A DNA stretch of 45,017 nucleotides from a virus, in the IMG/VR virus record IMGVR_UViG_3300042448_002162, positions 1-45,017 of that record; one strand, 5' to 3'. Under the pieces are notes generated by a model. It was not told the origin of the DNA. It searched no databases and worked only from the letters and a program-made list of their open reading frames with translations. Below, piece by piece: positions 16,559 to 24,036 of the stretch. The stretch's first letter is position 1. Each line of letters starts with the position of its first letter. A program made the translations under genes and the position numbers.

Positions 16559-18028
16559 CTAGACCAGTGAGCCATCTGCGCCCGGTCCATTGGTGCCACC
16601 CGCAGCACCTGCGCTGGCATAAGCTGCGCCCGCTGTGCCCGCCGTGCCATTGGCTCCCCCTAAAGCCCCAGCGCCCCCCGCACCGCCAGCACCAGCAGTT
16701 GCTGTGCCGGCCGCCCCGCCCGCGCCACTAGCACCACCCGCACCACCGGCATACGAAGTGATGGCTGATCCGGCCCAGGCTCCCAGCACAATGTCGCCAC
16801 CATCACCACCGCGGCCACCGACACCACCTGCCCCGCCATTGGCCGTTGCGATCCCACCGTTACCACCGTCACCACCCACCTCCGGCACCGAAACATTATT
16901 GGATGCCCCACCAGCGCCACCGGCACCAGCATACGCAGTGCCTCCTGCACCTCCCGCGCCACCATCTCCACCCGGCCCACCCACCGCCGTGATATAGGAC
17001 ACTGTTCCCGCGCCCGCCAGCGTCACATCCCACGCGCGGTTGCCCGCACTACCAGCGCCCGCCGCCGTGCCACTGGCATAGGCGTCATCACCATTCTCAC
17101 CATCAAGCGCTGGTGAATTGGGCGGTGGCGAAAAGCCCGCACTGCCACTGCTACTGCCACCACTGGCCCCATTGCTGCCCGGCGTGTAACTGCTGCTGGC
17201 ACTCACCTGCAGCAGATCGATGCTCGTCTCAGCATCCCCCGTGATCGTGCCCGCTGAGTCCGCGCCCGCGCCGACATGCCCAACCTTTACCAGCGCGGTG
17301 ATGTGCACATGATTCAGGGTCAGCAGCGCATCCGGCAGACTGCCAAAACTCACCTCACCCAGCGACACCACACCCGTGTCATGGCTGCGGATCGTCAGCC
17401 CCGCCGTCAGCAGCGTGTCCAGACTGGCGCTGGCGCTCAGGCCATCCGCGCCATCGAGCACGCGGATCGTTGTCGTCTGGCCCGGATAAGCCGCTGCCAG
17501 TGCCCCCACGGCCGCCGCCATGCTCAAATAAGGCTGCTCCAAATAGCCCAGCGTGCCACCACTGTCATTGCCCCCACTGCTCACAAACGCCGTGCGCGTG
17601 TAAACCGTGCCCACCGGTGTCTCTCCGCCCAGCAGCGGTTTCAGATGGATCTCCGTGGCTGAATTAGCCACCGCCACCACCACCGCTGTGCTGGCCGGCA
17701 CCGCCGACCCGATTCTCAGCGCTCCCGGCGCCGTGCTCAGCACGATCACCGACCCGCTGGCAATCACTTCATTCGATGTGGCGCCCGTCTGTAAATGCGG
17801 ATCTTCCAGCACCACCAGCAGGCTCTGGCCCACGGCAGCCGCATTCAGCGCCAGCCCATGCACCACCCGCCTGCCCGCCAGCCCATTGGCATCCGACTGA
17901 TACCAGCGCTCCGTTTCCGGCACGCAGTAAACAGCAGCCCCATAGGCCACCGTCTCACCAGCAATACCCACCACCTTCCGTGCTCCAGCACTCGGTTTCA
18001 GGCCGGACGCAGAAAAGACAATAGCCAT
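16559..18028 (-). CDS. Gly-rich virion protein: decoration-like domain fused to a glycine-rich fibre
   Basis: 489 residues in three parts. Residues 1-130 are a paralogue of the neighbouring 139-residue protein (shared GLKPSxxAxKVVGxAGE, QSDANG, LNAAAxGQSL, TGAT). Residues about 135-270 are beta-helix-like (TTIRVLDGADGLSAS ... LTIRSHDTGVVSLGEVSFG). From about 285 to the end the sequence is almost only Gly/Ala with GGAGGAGG blocks, resembling PE_PGRS or collagen-like low-complexity fibres. This suggests a capsid-anchored surface fibre, by inference. The stop is TAG at 16561-16559. Confidence 0.65.
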   Translation of the reverse strand: MAIVFSASGLKPSAGARKVVGIAGETVAYGAAVYCVPETERWYQSDANGLAGRRVVHGLALNAAAVGQSLLVVLEDPHLQTGATSNEVIASGSVIVLSTAPGALRIGSAVPASTAVVVAVANSATEIHLKPLLGGETPVGTVYTRTAFVSSGGNDSGGTLGYLEQPYLSMAAAVGALAAAYPGQTTTIRVLDGADGLSASASLDTLLTAGLTIRSHDTGVVSLGEVSFGSLPDALLTLNHVHITALVKVGHVGAGADSAGTITGDAETSIDLLQVSASSSYTPGSNGASGGSSSGSAGFSPPPNSPALDGENGDDAYASGTAAGAGSAGNRAWDVTLAGAGTVSYITAVGGPGGDGGAGGAGGTAYAGAGGAGGASNNVSVPEVGGDGGNGGIATANGGAGGVGGRGGDGGDIVLGAWAGSAITSYAGGAGGASGAGGAAGTATAGAGGAGGAGALGGANGTAGTAGAAYASAGAAGGTNGPGADGSLV

Positions 18029-18031
18029 GGC

Positions 18032-18292
18032 TCAGGGTTTGGTAGCGCCCGAAGCCTCAGAAGTCTTCTCAGCATCACGGGCCGAGATGAAACCGATCCC
18101 ACCCAGCAGCTCCGCCTTCGCCAGCATGATCTGGGCCGCATCGATCTCCGCCGTGCCATTGGCCACCGCCGCCGCCTGATCCACCAGGACCAGGGAGGCA
18201 TGCAGGATCATGCCAATACCCACCAGCGTGGTGTTGTGATTGGCCAGCGCAGCGCGCAGGTATTTCGTCAGATAATTGAGCAGGAATTGCAT
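18032..18292 (-). CDS. Small holin-like protein, 86 aa
   Basis: 86 residues with one hydrophobic stretch (TTLVGIGMILHASLVLVDQAAAVANG, about 21-46) and an ending LLGGIGFISARDAEKTSEAS. This pattern (TTxxGIGxIL ... G ... GIGxIxAxDA) is that of small phage holin-like membrane proteins. It lies with a lipoprotein and a two-helix membrane protein, a typical lysis set. The final gene assignment (holin or another membrane protein) is open. Confidence 0.5.
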   Translation of the reverse strand: MQFLLNYLTKYLRAALANHNTTLVGIGMILHASLVLVDQAAAVANGTAEIDAAQIMLAKAELLGGIGFISARDAEKTSEASGATKP

Positions 18293-18318
18293 GATTTTGA
18301 GATTGTGTTTTTGAGTGA

Positions 18319-18564
18319 CTATTTACTGACCGTTACATTCTTCACCGCTTTGGCCGACCTATTGGCAGCCTGTGTCCGGCGCACATCGTCCTTGATGATT
18401 TCAGCGGCAGCCACGCTGTCTGTGCCGATTCGCAGCAGATCCATCAGCGAAAGGTTGCCCTCGCGCAGTGTCCAGTCATTCAGCTTGCCCATACTGCATC
18501 CGCTTAGCAGTCCCACCAACAACATTAGAACAGCCACTGTCCGCAGGAGAAGTTTGTTTTTCAT
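18319..18564 (-). CDS. Small lipoprotein (possible outer spanin)
   Basis: 81 residues with a lipoprotein signal: MKNKLLLRTVAVLMLLVGLLSGC, with Cys23 as the lipidation site (LSGC lipobox). The mature part is about 58 residues, charged and helical. Position beside holin-like genes suggests an Rz1-type outer spanin. It is not nested in a partner frame as Rz1 often is, and it is not Pro-rich. GTTGAC box 14 nt upstream of ATG 18564, overlapping the upstream stop. Confidence 0.6.
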   Translation of the reverse strand: MKNKLLLRTVAVLMLLVGLLSGCSMGKLNDWTLREGNLSLMDLLRIGTDSVAAAEIIKDDVRRTQAANRSAKAVKNVTVSK

Positions 18565-18578
18565 TCCTGCCGCCCAGC

Positions 18579-18584
18579 GTCAAC
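18579..18584 (-). promoter_or_regulatory. GTTGAC box, lipoprotein gene
   Basis: 14 nt before ATG 18564. Overlaps the upstream stop codon. Confidence 0.6.
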
Positions 18585-18966
18585 CATGCGGCCGCATCTT
18601 GTCCTCGATCGCGTTTTTCACAAAGCCACGAAAGTGCTGCAACTGCTCCTCATTCAGCTCCGCAATCCTCTCCAGACTCACCGCATGTTTGTCCAGCGCC
18701 GTGCACATCCGCTCCTCCCGCGCTGTGCTCTCCTCCTTGTGCAGTTTCCAGGTCTCCGTCATCTCCGCCTTGTGATCCCGCTGGCTTTGCAGGAACAGCT
18801 TGCCAATGAAGAACACCGCCGCCAGCAGGATGCCTTTGAGGCCCACCTCATCCCAGCCTTGAAGATTCAGCGATTGACTGGCATCCGCCACCCATGCACC
18901 AAGGCCGATCAGAGCCAGCAGTGTCAGCTTGATTTCAGTGAGAAAGTGTTCGGTAAAATTCATCAT
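18580..18966 (-). CDS. Two-helix membrane protein, holin-like
   Basis: 128 residues from ATG 18966 (or 18963). The longer open frame adds residues overlapping the sigma gene and is unlikely. Two transmembrane helices (about 12-28 and 43-60) are followed by a long charged helix (QSQRDHKAEMTETWKLHKEES ... ERIAELNEEQLQHFRGFVKNA). This is the layout of several small phage holins or inner-membrane spanins. It overlaps the end of the sigma-factor gene by 32 nt. Confidence 0.6.
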   Translation of the reverse strand: MMNFTEHFLTEIKLTLLALIGLGAWVADASQSLNLQGWDEVGLKGILLAAVFFIGKLFLQSQRDHKAEMTETWKLHKEESTAREERMCTALDKHAVSLERIAELNEEQLQHFRGFVKNAIEDKMRPHG

Positions 18967-19441
18967 CTTCGTTGAGTTGCAGCATTGCCCTGACTTGTTC
19001 CCGCACCTTTTTCCGGAAGCGATACAGCGCCACCCGTTTGGCATCTTCCATGCCCGGTTTCCAGATCACCGTGGCCTCAGTGACTCCACAGGCTTCCAGC
19101 ACCCGCGCCACATCCGCCCGGCTGGCTTCCGCATCTGGCAGCAGGGCCGCATCCGGCACCTCCGCGCATTGATCCAGCCCCACATGCTCCGACGTGCCAC
19201 CCCGGCAGGGCCGTGCTGCCCGTGTTTTCCGCGCACTGATCACCCAGCCCAGATTCATCCGCAGCCAGGCCCCCACATTGCGCGCCTCATCCAGCTTGAT
19301 CCCCAGCCCCTTCCGCATCAGCAGCACAAACAGATCCTGCACACAATCCTGCGCCTCCATCTCCGAACGGCGATGATACCCCACCGCATACGCCACCAGA
19401 TTCTGCCGGTGCTCTGTGTAAAGCTGGCTGATTTCACACAT
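18935..19441 (-). CDS. ECF-like RNA polymerase sigma factor, phage-encoded
   Basis: 168 residues from ATG 19441 (an upstream TTG at 19456 would overlap the previous gene). Residues 1-70 match sigma region 2: LYTEHRQNLVAYAVGYHRRSEMEAQDCVQDLFVLLMRKG, including the DxVQD(L/V)F core-binding helix, then WLRMNLGWVISARKTRAARP. Residues 105-150 have a weaker region-4-like HTH (RADVARVLEACGVTEATVIWKPGMEDAKRVALYRFRKKV). It may direct late or lysis transcription. Being embedded in the late block, it could act as a feed-forward switch. No anti-sigma partner is seen. Confidence 0.75.
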   Translation of the reverse strand: MCEISQLYTEHRQNLVAYAVGYHRRSEMEAQDCVQDLFVLLMRKGLGIKLDEARNVGAWLRMNLGWVISARKTRAARPCRGGTSEHVGLDQCAEVPDAALLPDAEASRADVARVLEACGVTEATVIWKPGMEDAKRVALYRFRKKVREQVRAMLQLNEDDEFYRTLSH

Positions 19442-19445
19442 GCTG

Positions 19446-19763
19446 TTATTCTCCAATGGTCACGGTGCCGTCTTCATTGCGCACAAAGGGCAGCGGTGGT
19501 GTGTAGTCAGATGGGTCCAGTTCCACCCCCTGTGACAGCAGGAATGCCACCGCCGCAGCGTGTCGGTCAAACAAGGCGCAGCAGTTTGTCCCCCACTGCG
19601 CCGCTTGCTCGGTAGGCGTAACTGTTGGGTGTTTCCAGAATAGCTTGAAAGCTTCTCTGATGCTGCTGACAAAGCTTTGCACACCGTCCTTGGCAGTCTG
19701 GTCAATGGTCTGGGCAACCGAATAGGCTGCATTGACCGGGGGTGGTGTTAGGAGATCGTTCAT
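19446..19763 (-). CDS. Unknown late protein, 105 aa
   Basis: 105 residues, helical first half (NAAYSVAQTIDQTAKDGVQSFVSSIREAFKLFWKHP), then a Cys-Cys dipeptide (GTNCCALFDRHAAAVAFLL) and a C-terminal beta stretch. It overlaps the next upstream gene by ATGA at 19760-19763. No family recognised. It sits between fibre-type genes and the sigma factor. Confidence 0.55.
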   Translation of the reverse strand: MNDLLTPPPVNAAYSVAQTIDQTAKDGVQSFVSSIREAFKLFWKHPTVTPTEQAAQWGTNCCALFDRHAAAVAFLLSQGVELDPSDYTPPLPFVRNEDGTVTIGE

Positions 19764-20221
19764 GGTGTTGTAGTGCTTAGGATTTCGGTTTTGCGGGATT
19801 CACTCAAGATGCCAGCCGTCACTAGTGCAGTCAGCCCAGCAAGGATACGAGCGTCATCGGCCCGCACGGTAGCGGTCCACATCGTGAGCTCTTTATCAAG
19901 GAGCTTGATGCCAACGTCCGGGCAAGTGATGATGCCTGCCTTCTCGGTATCGGTAAGCTCTGCCCAGAACTCCGACTTAGTCGGCCACACCTTTACTGCT
20001 GGTGGCAAGTCGGTGATAGTCCAACTGTAGTGGATCGTGCGGGCAGGAACGTCGATGGTTTCGACTCTGGCTAGGAGCTGTGTAACAGGGTTATACGCAG
20101 GAGTCTCATCGTGCGTCACAGTCATTGCCAAGTATTCAGCAGACAGCCCGACAATATCCTCATCGTCGCTGCGTGGATACTGACTAACAGCCTGAGTTAC
20201 GGTGTTGTATAGAAGTCTCAT
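19760..20221 (-). CDS. Tail-fibre-associated unknown protein, 153 aa
   Basis: 153 residues, soluble, mixed alpha/beta, no known domain. The start ATG at 20221 shares one base with the stop of the LamG gene (TAATG), so it is translationally coupled. The position just after fibre genes would suit a fibre chaperone or assembly protein, by inference. Bases here are clearly more AT-rich than in the neighbouring head and tail genes. Confidence 0.5.
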   Translation of the reverse strand: MRLLYNTVTQAVSQYPRSDDEDIVGLSAEYLAMTVTHDETPAYNPVTQLLARVETIDVPARTIHYSWTITDLPPAVKVWPTKSEFWAELTDTEKAGIITCPDVGIKLLDKELTMWTATVRADDARILAGLTALVTAGILSESRKTEILSTTTP

Positions 20222-20988
20222 TAGAAGTTAGAGAAAGCACTAGTTGGTGGCGTAAAGTTGGCTATATATCGACCGACACCTTTACTGATGCGGATGTCGT
20301 CAAATCGGCCATTTAGAAAATGGTAACGTGTTGGCAACCCATAAGGCAGACACCCTATTTGTAGCGCAACTGTAGAGCCTGTCATGTTTGTGCTATCTGT
20401 AGCTGTGGTGCCGTATTGCACGCCATCAATAAACATCCTTAAACTAGTGCCACTGCGGCAAACCGCAAAATGCTGCCATAATCCATTGGTTGGCACCCAT
20501 GTCCAAGCGGTTGTCGAGGCTATCATTGTTCCTCCCCACAAAAATTCTAAACAGTGACTTGTATCATTGAACCTAAAAGTAAATCCATTTCCGCTGTTAT
20601 AGGTACTGACGAAAGTACTGGCGTCTGACGCTGCGGTAAATTTTACCCAGCCTTCTATTGTAAATGCGCCTGTCCCAAAATCCCAGTCAGAGGAGTCTTC
20701 AACTTCAAGATAATCTCCCGTCCCATCCAATAACACTGACGCCGTCCCAAATTTAGGGGCCGTAGTATTTAGCTGCGCGTTACCACCAAAAGTGACGGTA
20801 TTGTTCACTGAGCTAGAGTCGGTGGTGCTGGTCGCACCATTGGTGCCATCGGCGTGCAGTAGCAGTTTGACGCTACTGAACGATGGGTCGCCCCCTCCCG
20901 AGGTACTCACAAAACCAAAGATGAATCCAGCAGCGGGTAATGCTGCGAGGATGCAAGCTATAGCGAGGATGTGTTTGACGCAGCGCAT
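20221..20988 (-). CDS. Exported LamG/concanavalin-like domain protein
   Basis: 255 residues from ATG 20988. A longer frame overlaps the fibre gene. A signal peptide (MRCVKHILAIACILAALPAAGFIFGF, about 1-26) is followed by a LamG-like jelly roll at about 45-240: SVKLLLHADGTNGATSTTDSS, YLEVEDSSDWDFGTGAFTIEGWVKF, WQHFAVCRSGTSLRMFIDGVQYG, RFDDIRISKGVGRYIANFTPP. Such domains bind carbohydrate and are frequent in phage fibre proteins, but a Sec signal is odd for a virion protein, so it may instead be secreted in the lysogen. Confidence 0.72.
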   Translation of the reverse strand: MRCVKHILAIACILAALPAAGFIFGFVSTSGGGDPSFSSVKLLLHADGTNGATSTTDSSSVNNTVTFGGNAQLNTTAPKFGTASVLLDGTGDYLEVEDSSDWDFGTGAFTIEGWVKFTAASDASTFVSTYNSGNGFTFRFNDTSHCLEFLWGGTMIASTTAWTWVPTNGLWQHFAVCRSGTSLRMFIDGVQYGTTATDSTNMTGSTVALQIGCLPYGLPTRYHFLNGRFDDIRISKGVGRYIANFTPPTSAFSNF

Positions 20989-20989
20989 T

Positions 20990-23386
20990 TTAGTCGATTG
21001 TTCCGATGACCCAAACTTTGACTCCCTCTCCCGTGTTGTCTGTGGTGGTTCCAACTTGGTCGATAAAAAACTCAAGAACTGCGTCCTCCGCGAATGCCGT
21101 TGAGGTCAGCGTGTGTGCAGTGGCAGCTGTGGCACTTGTAGTTTCACCAGCATCTACAGATAGTTTGTTTGTAGTCATCACGCTAGTCCCATCCTTATGG
21201 ACATCCACGATAAAAGTAGCTCCCGTAGCAGCCTTAGTGAGGCAGCACTTTAGCCGCGTGATTGTCATCGCATACGGCATACGGAAAGTCCGCTTTGGGA
21301 CAGTGCTGGACGCAGTATTGTCGCTCGTTTCGTCAGAGAGCTCTATGCCATGCGCCGTTTCTGGCGTGGCTGGTGTTGGTGGTGGTGCTGCTGCGCCGAC
21401 TACTGCCCAACCTGTATTACCAGTGCCGGAAGTTTTGGTGTAAAGCTCTCCCGTTGACCTATCGGTGTAAGCACTTCCTATAGCAGCTGTTTCCACGCTT
21501 TCAGGAGAGCCAGTCCCGCTCCCAACCCAGACTGTTGGTGTGGTGTAGTAGCGCACTTGGGAAGCTACACCAGTGCCAGTAGCTACTGGCTTGATCGTGT
21601 TCGATCCGCTGGCTGCTGAGATTTCGAGATACTCATCATTGGCCCCGCTCGGATCGGTCTCGTAAACTCGCACCTTTTGGGGGTTAGTCGAGTTCGAGAA
21701 CGCCATGGTATTAGAGGCGTCTTTTCTCATGTAGGTATCGCCACCAAAGGAGATGCTGGTAGTGGTCAATTCCACGGCGGCTCCAGAGGTAAGGTAAACT
21801 GCGGGGCAAGCAGAATAACCTAGATAGAGCGCACCTCGCGTGGTGTCGATTACACTGCCGCTGACTTTCAGCATGAAATTGGAGTCATCCTTAATTTCGA
21901 CCACTTGACTGTTTGATTCACTGGCATCCGAGCTGGTCACACGGAATCTCTTGGCTCCATTCTTTTGGACCATCATCAGGTCACCCGTGAATGCTGCCGG
22001 GGAATTTAGGCCAAACATGCTGCCTGCTGTGTTCCAAGTATTTGAGACCGTCACCGTAGAGGGCTCAATTTGCAGCAATGGTGTCGAGGTTGAACCTGTC
22101 CCTGCATACACAGTGCCTGTGAGTTTCAGTGCTGGTGTGGAGGCTACAGCATTGACCGTCAGTAATTGCGCCCCCGTAAATGTATTGGCTCCCAGTGTGG
22201 CACCGCCACCACTGCCATTGCTGGCTGCGGTGATCCTGCCATCAGCATCCACGGTCAGGTTTGTGGACGTGTAACTGCCCGCTGTGACTGCCGTGGAAGC
22301 AAGCTGTGTTGCCCCAATAGCGTTCGCTGTAATAGTTGTCGCATTCCCAACTGAGGTTACTGGACCCGTGAGGTTCGCATTCGTTGTGACAGTCGCTGCG
22401 TTTCCAGTCGTGTTCTGATTCAGGGTGGGGAAGTCAGTAAGCCCAGCAGCAGAACCGTTGGTAGTTAGAATCGTTCCCGCCACAGCCCCACCAGCCAGAT
22501 TCGCTGTTCCCATCGTCAGCGAACCGCCTGCGATGGTGGTGATGCTACCTGCGTTTTGTCCAGCGGTGCCATACATCATCAACGACCCGCCATTGCCACC
22601 GTGCTGGCCGTCTGCATCGGCACCTTGCAGCAAAAGAGATCCACCAAGACCTCCATGCCATGGCGACGCACTGGCCCCACCGAAAAAGCGCACCATGCCA
22701 TCTGAGTAGCGAGTGGGCCCGCCGACGCGCCCTTGAATATCACCGTCCGATACAATCTGACCAAGGAACGATGGAGACGCTAGCGGTGCATAAGTGCTGG
22801 CGGCGGATGCAGTCGTGAGATAGTCGCTGATGGTCGCGCTCTGAGTCGCCAGCGTGCCCAGGCCGAGGGTGGTGCGTTGAGTGGTGGCATCGGCATCATC
22901 GAGCAGGGCGCGTCCGGCCGTCGTGGTGACCAGTGCAGCGATGGCGGTAAGGTCGGAGTCAAGTTGCTGGTAGGTGCTGGCGGCGGATGCGGTCGTGAGA
23001 TAGTCGCTGATGGTCGCGCTCTGAGTCGCCAGCGTGCCCAGGCCACTAATCTGACCCGCCGTGATGCCTGTCAGCGTCGCTCCACTGCCCGTGGTGGTTA
23101 AAAACAAACCCGTGCCGGATTCATCACTGAGGACACTGCGCAGTTGCTGCGAGCTGGTGGCCGCAAACTGGCTGAGCGGATCACCAATCATCGCGTTACC
23201 CGCGCCCACCGTAAGCATGGCCGGCACGCCTGCCGTGAACCCAATCGCTTTGCCATTTTCCGCCGTGATGCCGTAGCTGGTCATGCCAGTGCTGCCGCGC
23301 TTGCGCAGTTCCCATTGCCCCACGGTTTGAGCGCAGGCAGACAGGATGAAGATGAAGGTAAAAAAGCCGCAGAGGAGGGATCGCAT
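20990..23386 (-). CDS. Tail-fibre-like protein with lipoprotein-type signal
   Basis: 798 residues. The N-terminus (MRSLLCGFFTFIFILSACAQT) has a signal peptide with LSAC lipobox (Cys18), unlike ordinary virion fibres. The body is fibre-like, with phage-fibre repeats (LGTLATQSATISDYLTTASA twice, 60 residues apart), a Gly-rich section (GNGGSLMMYGTAGQNAGSITTIAGGSLTMGT), trimerisation-style beta segments (TGNAATVTTNANLTGPVTSVGNATTI) and a C-terminal jelly roll (ATFIVDVHKDGTSVMTTNKLSVDAGETTS). It would mediate host recognition if in the virion, or display a fibre-like ligand on the lysogen. Bases are AT-richer than neighbours. Confidence 0.75.
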   Translation of the reverse strand: MRSLLCGFFTFIFILSACAQTVGQWELRKRGSTGMTSYGITAENGKAIGFTAGVPAMLTVGAGNAMIGDPLSQFAATSSQQLRSVLSDESGTGLFLTTTGSGATLTGITAGQISGLGTLATQSATISDYLTTASAASTYQQLDSDLTAIAALVTTTAGRALLDDADATTQRTTLGLGTLATQSATISDYLTTASAASTYAPLASPSFLGQIVSDGDIQGRVGGPTRYSDGMVRFFGGASASPWHGGLGGSLLLQGADADGQHGGNGGSLMMYGTAGQNAGSITTIAGGSLTMGTANLAGGAVAGTILTTNGSAAGLTDFPTLNQNTTGNAATVTTNANLTGPVTSVGNATTITANAIGATQLASTAVTAGSYTSTNLTVDADGRITAASNGSGGGATLGANTFTGAQLLTVNAVASTPALKLTGTVYAGTGSTSTPLLQIEPSTVTVSNTWNTAGSMFGLNSPAAFTGDLMMVQKNGAKRFRVTSSDASESNSQVVEIKDDSNFMLKVSGSVIDTTRGALYLGYSACPAVYLTSGAAVELTTTSISFGGDTYMRKDASNTMAFSNSTNPQKVRVYETDPSGANDEYLEISAASGSNTIKPVATGTGVASQVRYYTTPTVWVGSGTGSPESVETAAIGSAYTDRSTGELYTKTSGTGNTGWAVVGAAAPPPTPATPETAHGIELSDETSDNTASSTVPKRTFRMPYAMTITRLKCCLTKAATGATFIVDVHKDGTSVMTTNKLSVDAGETTSATAATAHTLTSTAFAEDAVLEFFIDQVGTTTDNTGEGVKVWVIGTID
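22794..22864 (-). repeat. 71-bp direct repeat copy 1, in fibre gene
   Basis: Matches 22974-23044 with a single difference (cag against cgg near the 5' end). Units lie 180 bp apart, a multiple of three, so the repeat keeps the reading frame and gives the repeated LATQSATISDYLTTASA segment. It is a product of in-gene duplication. Confidence 0.9.
22974..23044 (-). repeat. 71-bp direct repeat copy 2, in fibre gene
   Basis: The partner of the copy at 22794-22864, with one mismatch in 71 bp. The near identity at DNA level suggests recent duplication or gene conversion. Confidence 0.9.
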
Positions 23387-23407
23387 GTCGTCAGGTTGAA
23401 TGAATGA

Positions 23408-23953
23408 TTAAGCCGGAGGTTCGCCAAGATTGAGCGCCAGATGGTAAACCGTGCCATCTGCCGCCTCGTAACGCATGAACCCGCCTGCCGTGATGGTCTG
23501 CGGCACGCCCAGCGGATTGCCTTCGTCGTCGCCCGTGCTCACCTTGCGTTGCAGGGTCAGTTGCAGGTCATCGCTGGCTTCCCAGTCGGTGGCTCCGCTC
23601 AGTTTCCACAAGATTTCACCCAGCACCGGCAGGCTGGTTTTCAGGGGGTTGGCCGCCAGTAGAGTCACCACGCTCACGGTGTTGAAACTCAACCGCGCTG
23701 TGTAAAATCCGCTGCTCACATCGTCCGGTGCCGTGAAGCTGGTCTGCTCTGCCAGCAGCACACCACCCTTAGTGTCACGCACCACCAGCTTGAGTTCCGT
23801 GCCAGAGGGCAGGGCATAGGGACTGCCATGCTGGATGAAGCGGATCTCCACCCGCTCACCCGTGAGCGCCTTCACCAGTTGCCGGTAGCCCCCGGCTCTC
23901 GCCGGATACTCGCCGCTCACTGTGCCCTCAGTCAGGTTTACATAACACCGCAT
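23408..23953 (-). CDS. Putative tail/baseplate beta protein, 181 aa
   Basis: 181 residues, beta-rich (VEIRFIQHGSPYALPSGTELKLVVRDTKGGVLLAEQTSFTAPDD ... FYTARLSFNT). This resembles the N-terminal beta domain that attaches fibre proteins to a tail tip. It stands directly before the fibre gene, which fits an adaptor. No enzyme motif. GTTGAC box 15 nt upstream of ATG 23953. Confidence 0.55.
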   Translation of the reverse strand: MRCYVNLTEGTVSGEYPARAGGYRQLVKALTGERVEIRFIQHGSPYALPSGTELKLVVRDTKGGVLLAEQTSFTAPDDVSSGFYTARLSFNTVSVVTLLAANPLKTSLPVLGEILWKLSGATDWEASDDLQLTLQRKVSTGDDEGNPLGVPQTITAGGFMRYEAADGTVYHLALNLGEPPA

Positions 23954-23980
23954 ACACTACAAGTGCCCGTCAACCGACAC

Positions 23981-24012
23981 AAAAAAGCGCCGCCAGTTTC
24001 CCGGCGGCGCTT
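23981..24012 (-). terminator. Rho-independent terminator after major capsid gene
   Basis: A perfect 10-bp stem (23985-23994 with 24003-24012, AAGCGCCGCC) and 8-nt loop. On the minus strand the stem is followed by TTTTTT from 23986 down to 23981. It lies between the capsid stop and the tail gene, so it would separate high capsid expression from the distal genes. Confidence 0.85.
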
Positions 24013-24036
24013 CATCCTTCTGACTTCATCCTTTCA
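24009..24036 (+). repeat. Degenerate CCTTCAT-type array
   Basis: A short, worn copy of the heptamer array (CTTCATCCTTC...CTTCATCCTTTC). It reads CTTCATC on the + strand although the genes around it are minus-strand, and it overlaps the end of the capsid terminator stem. Confidence 0.4.
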
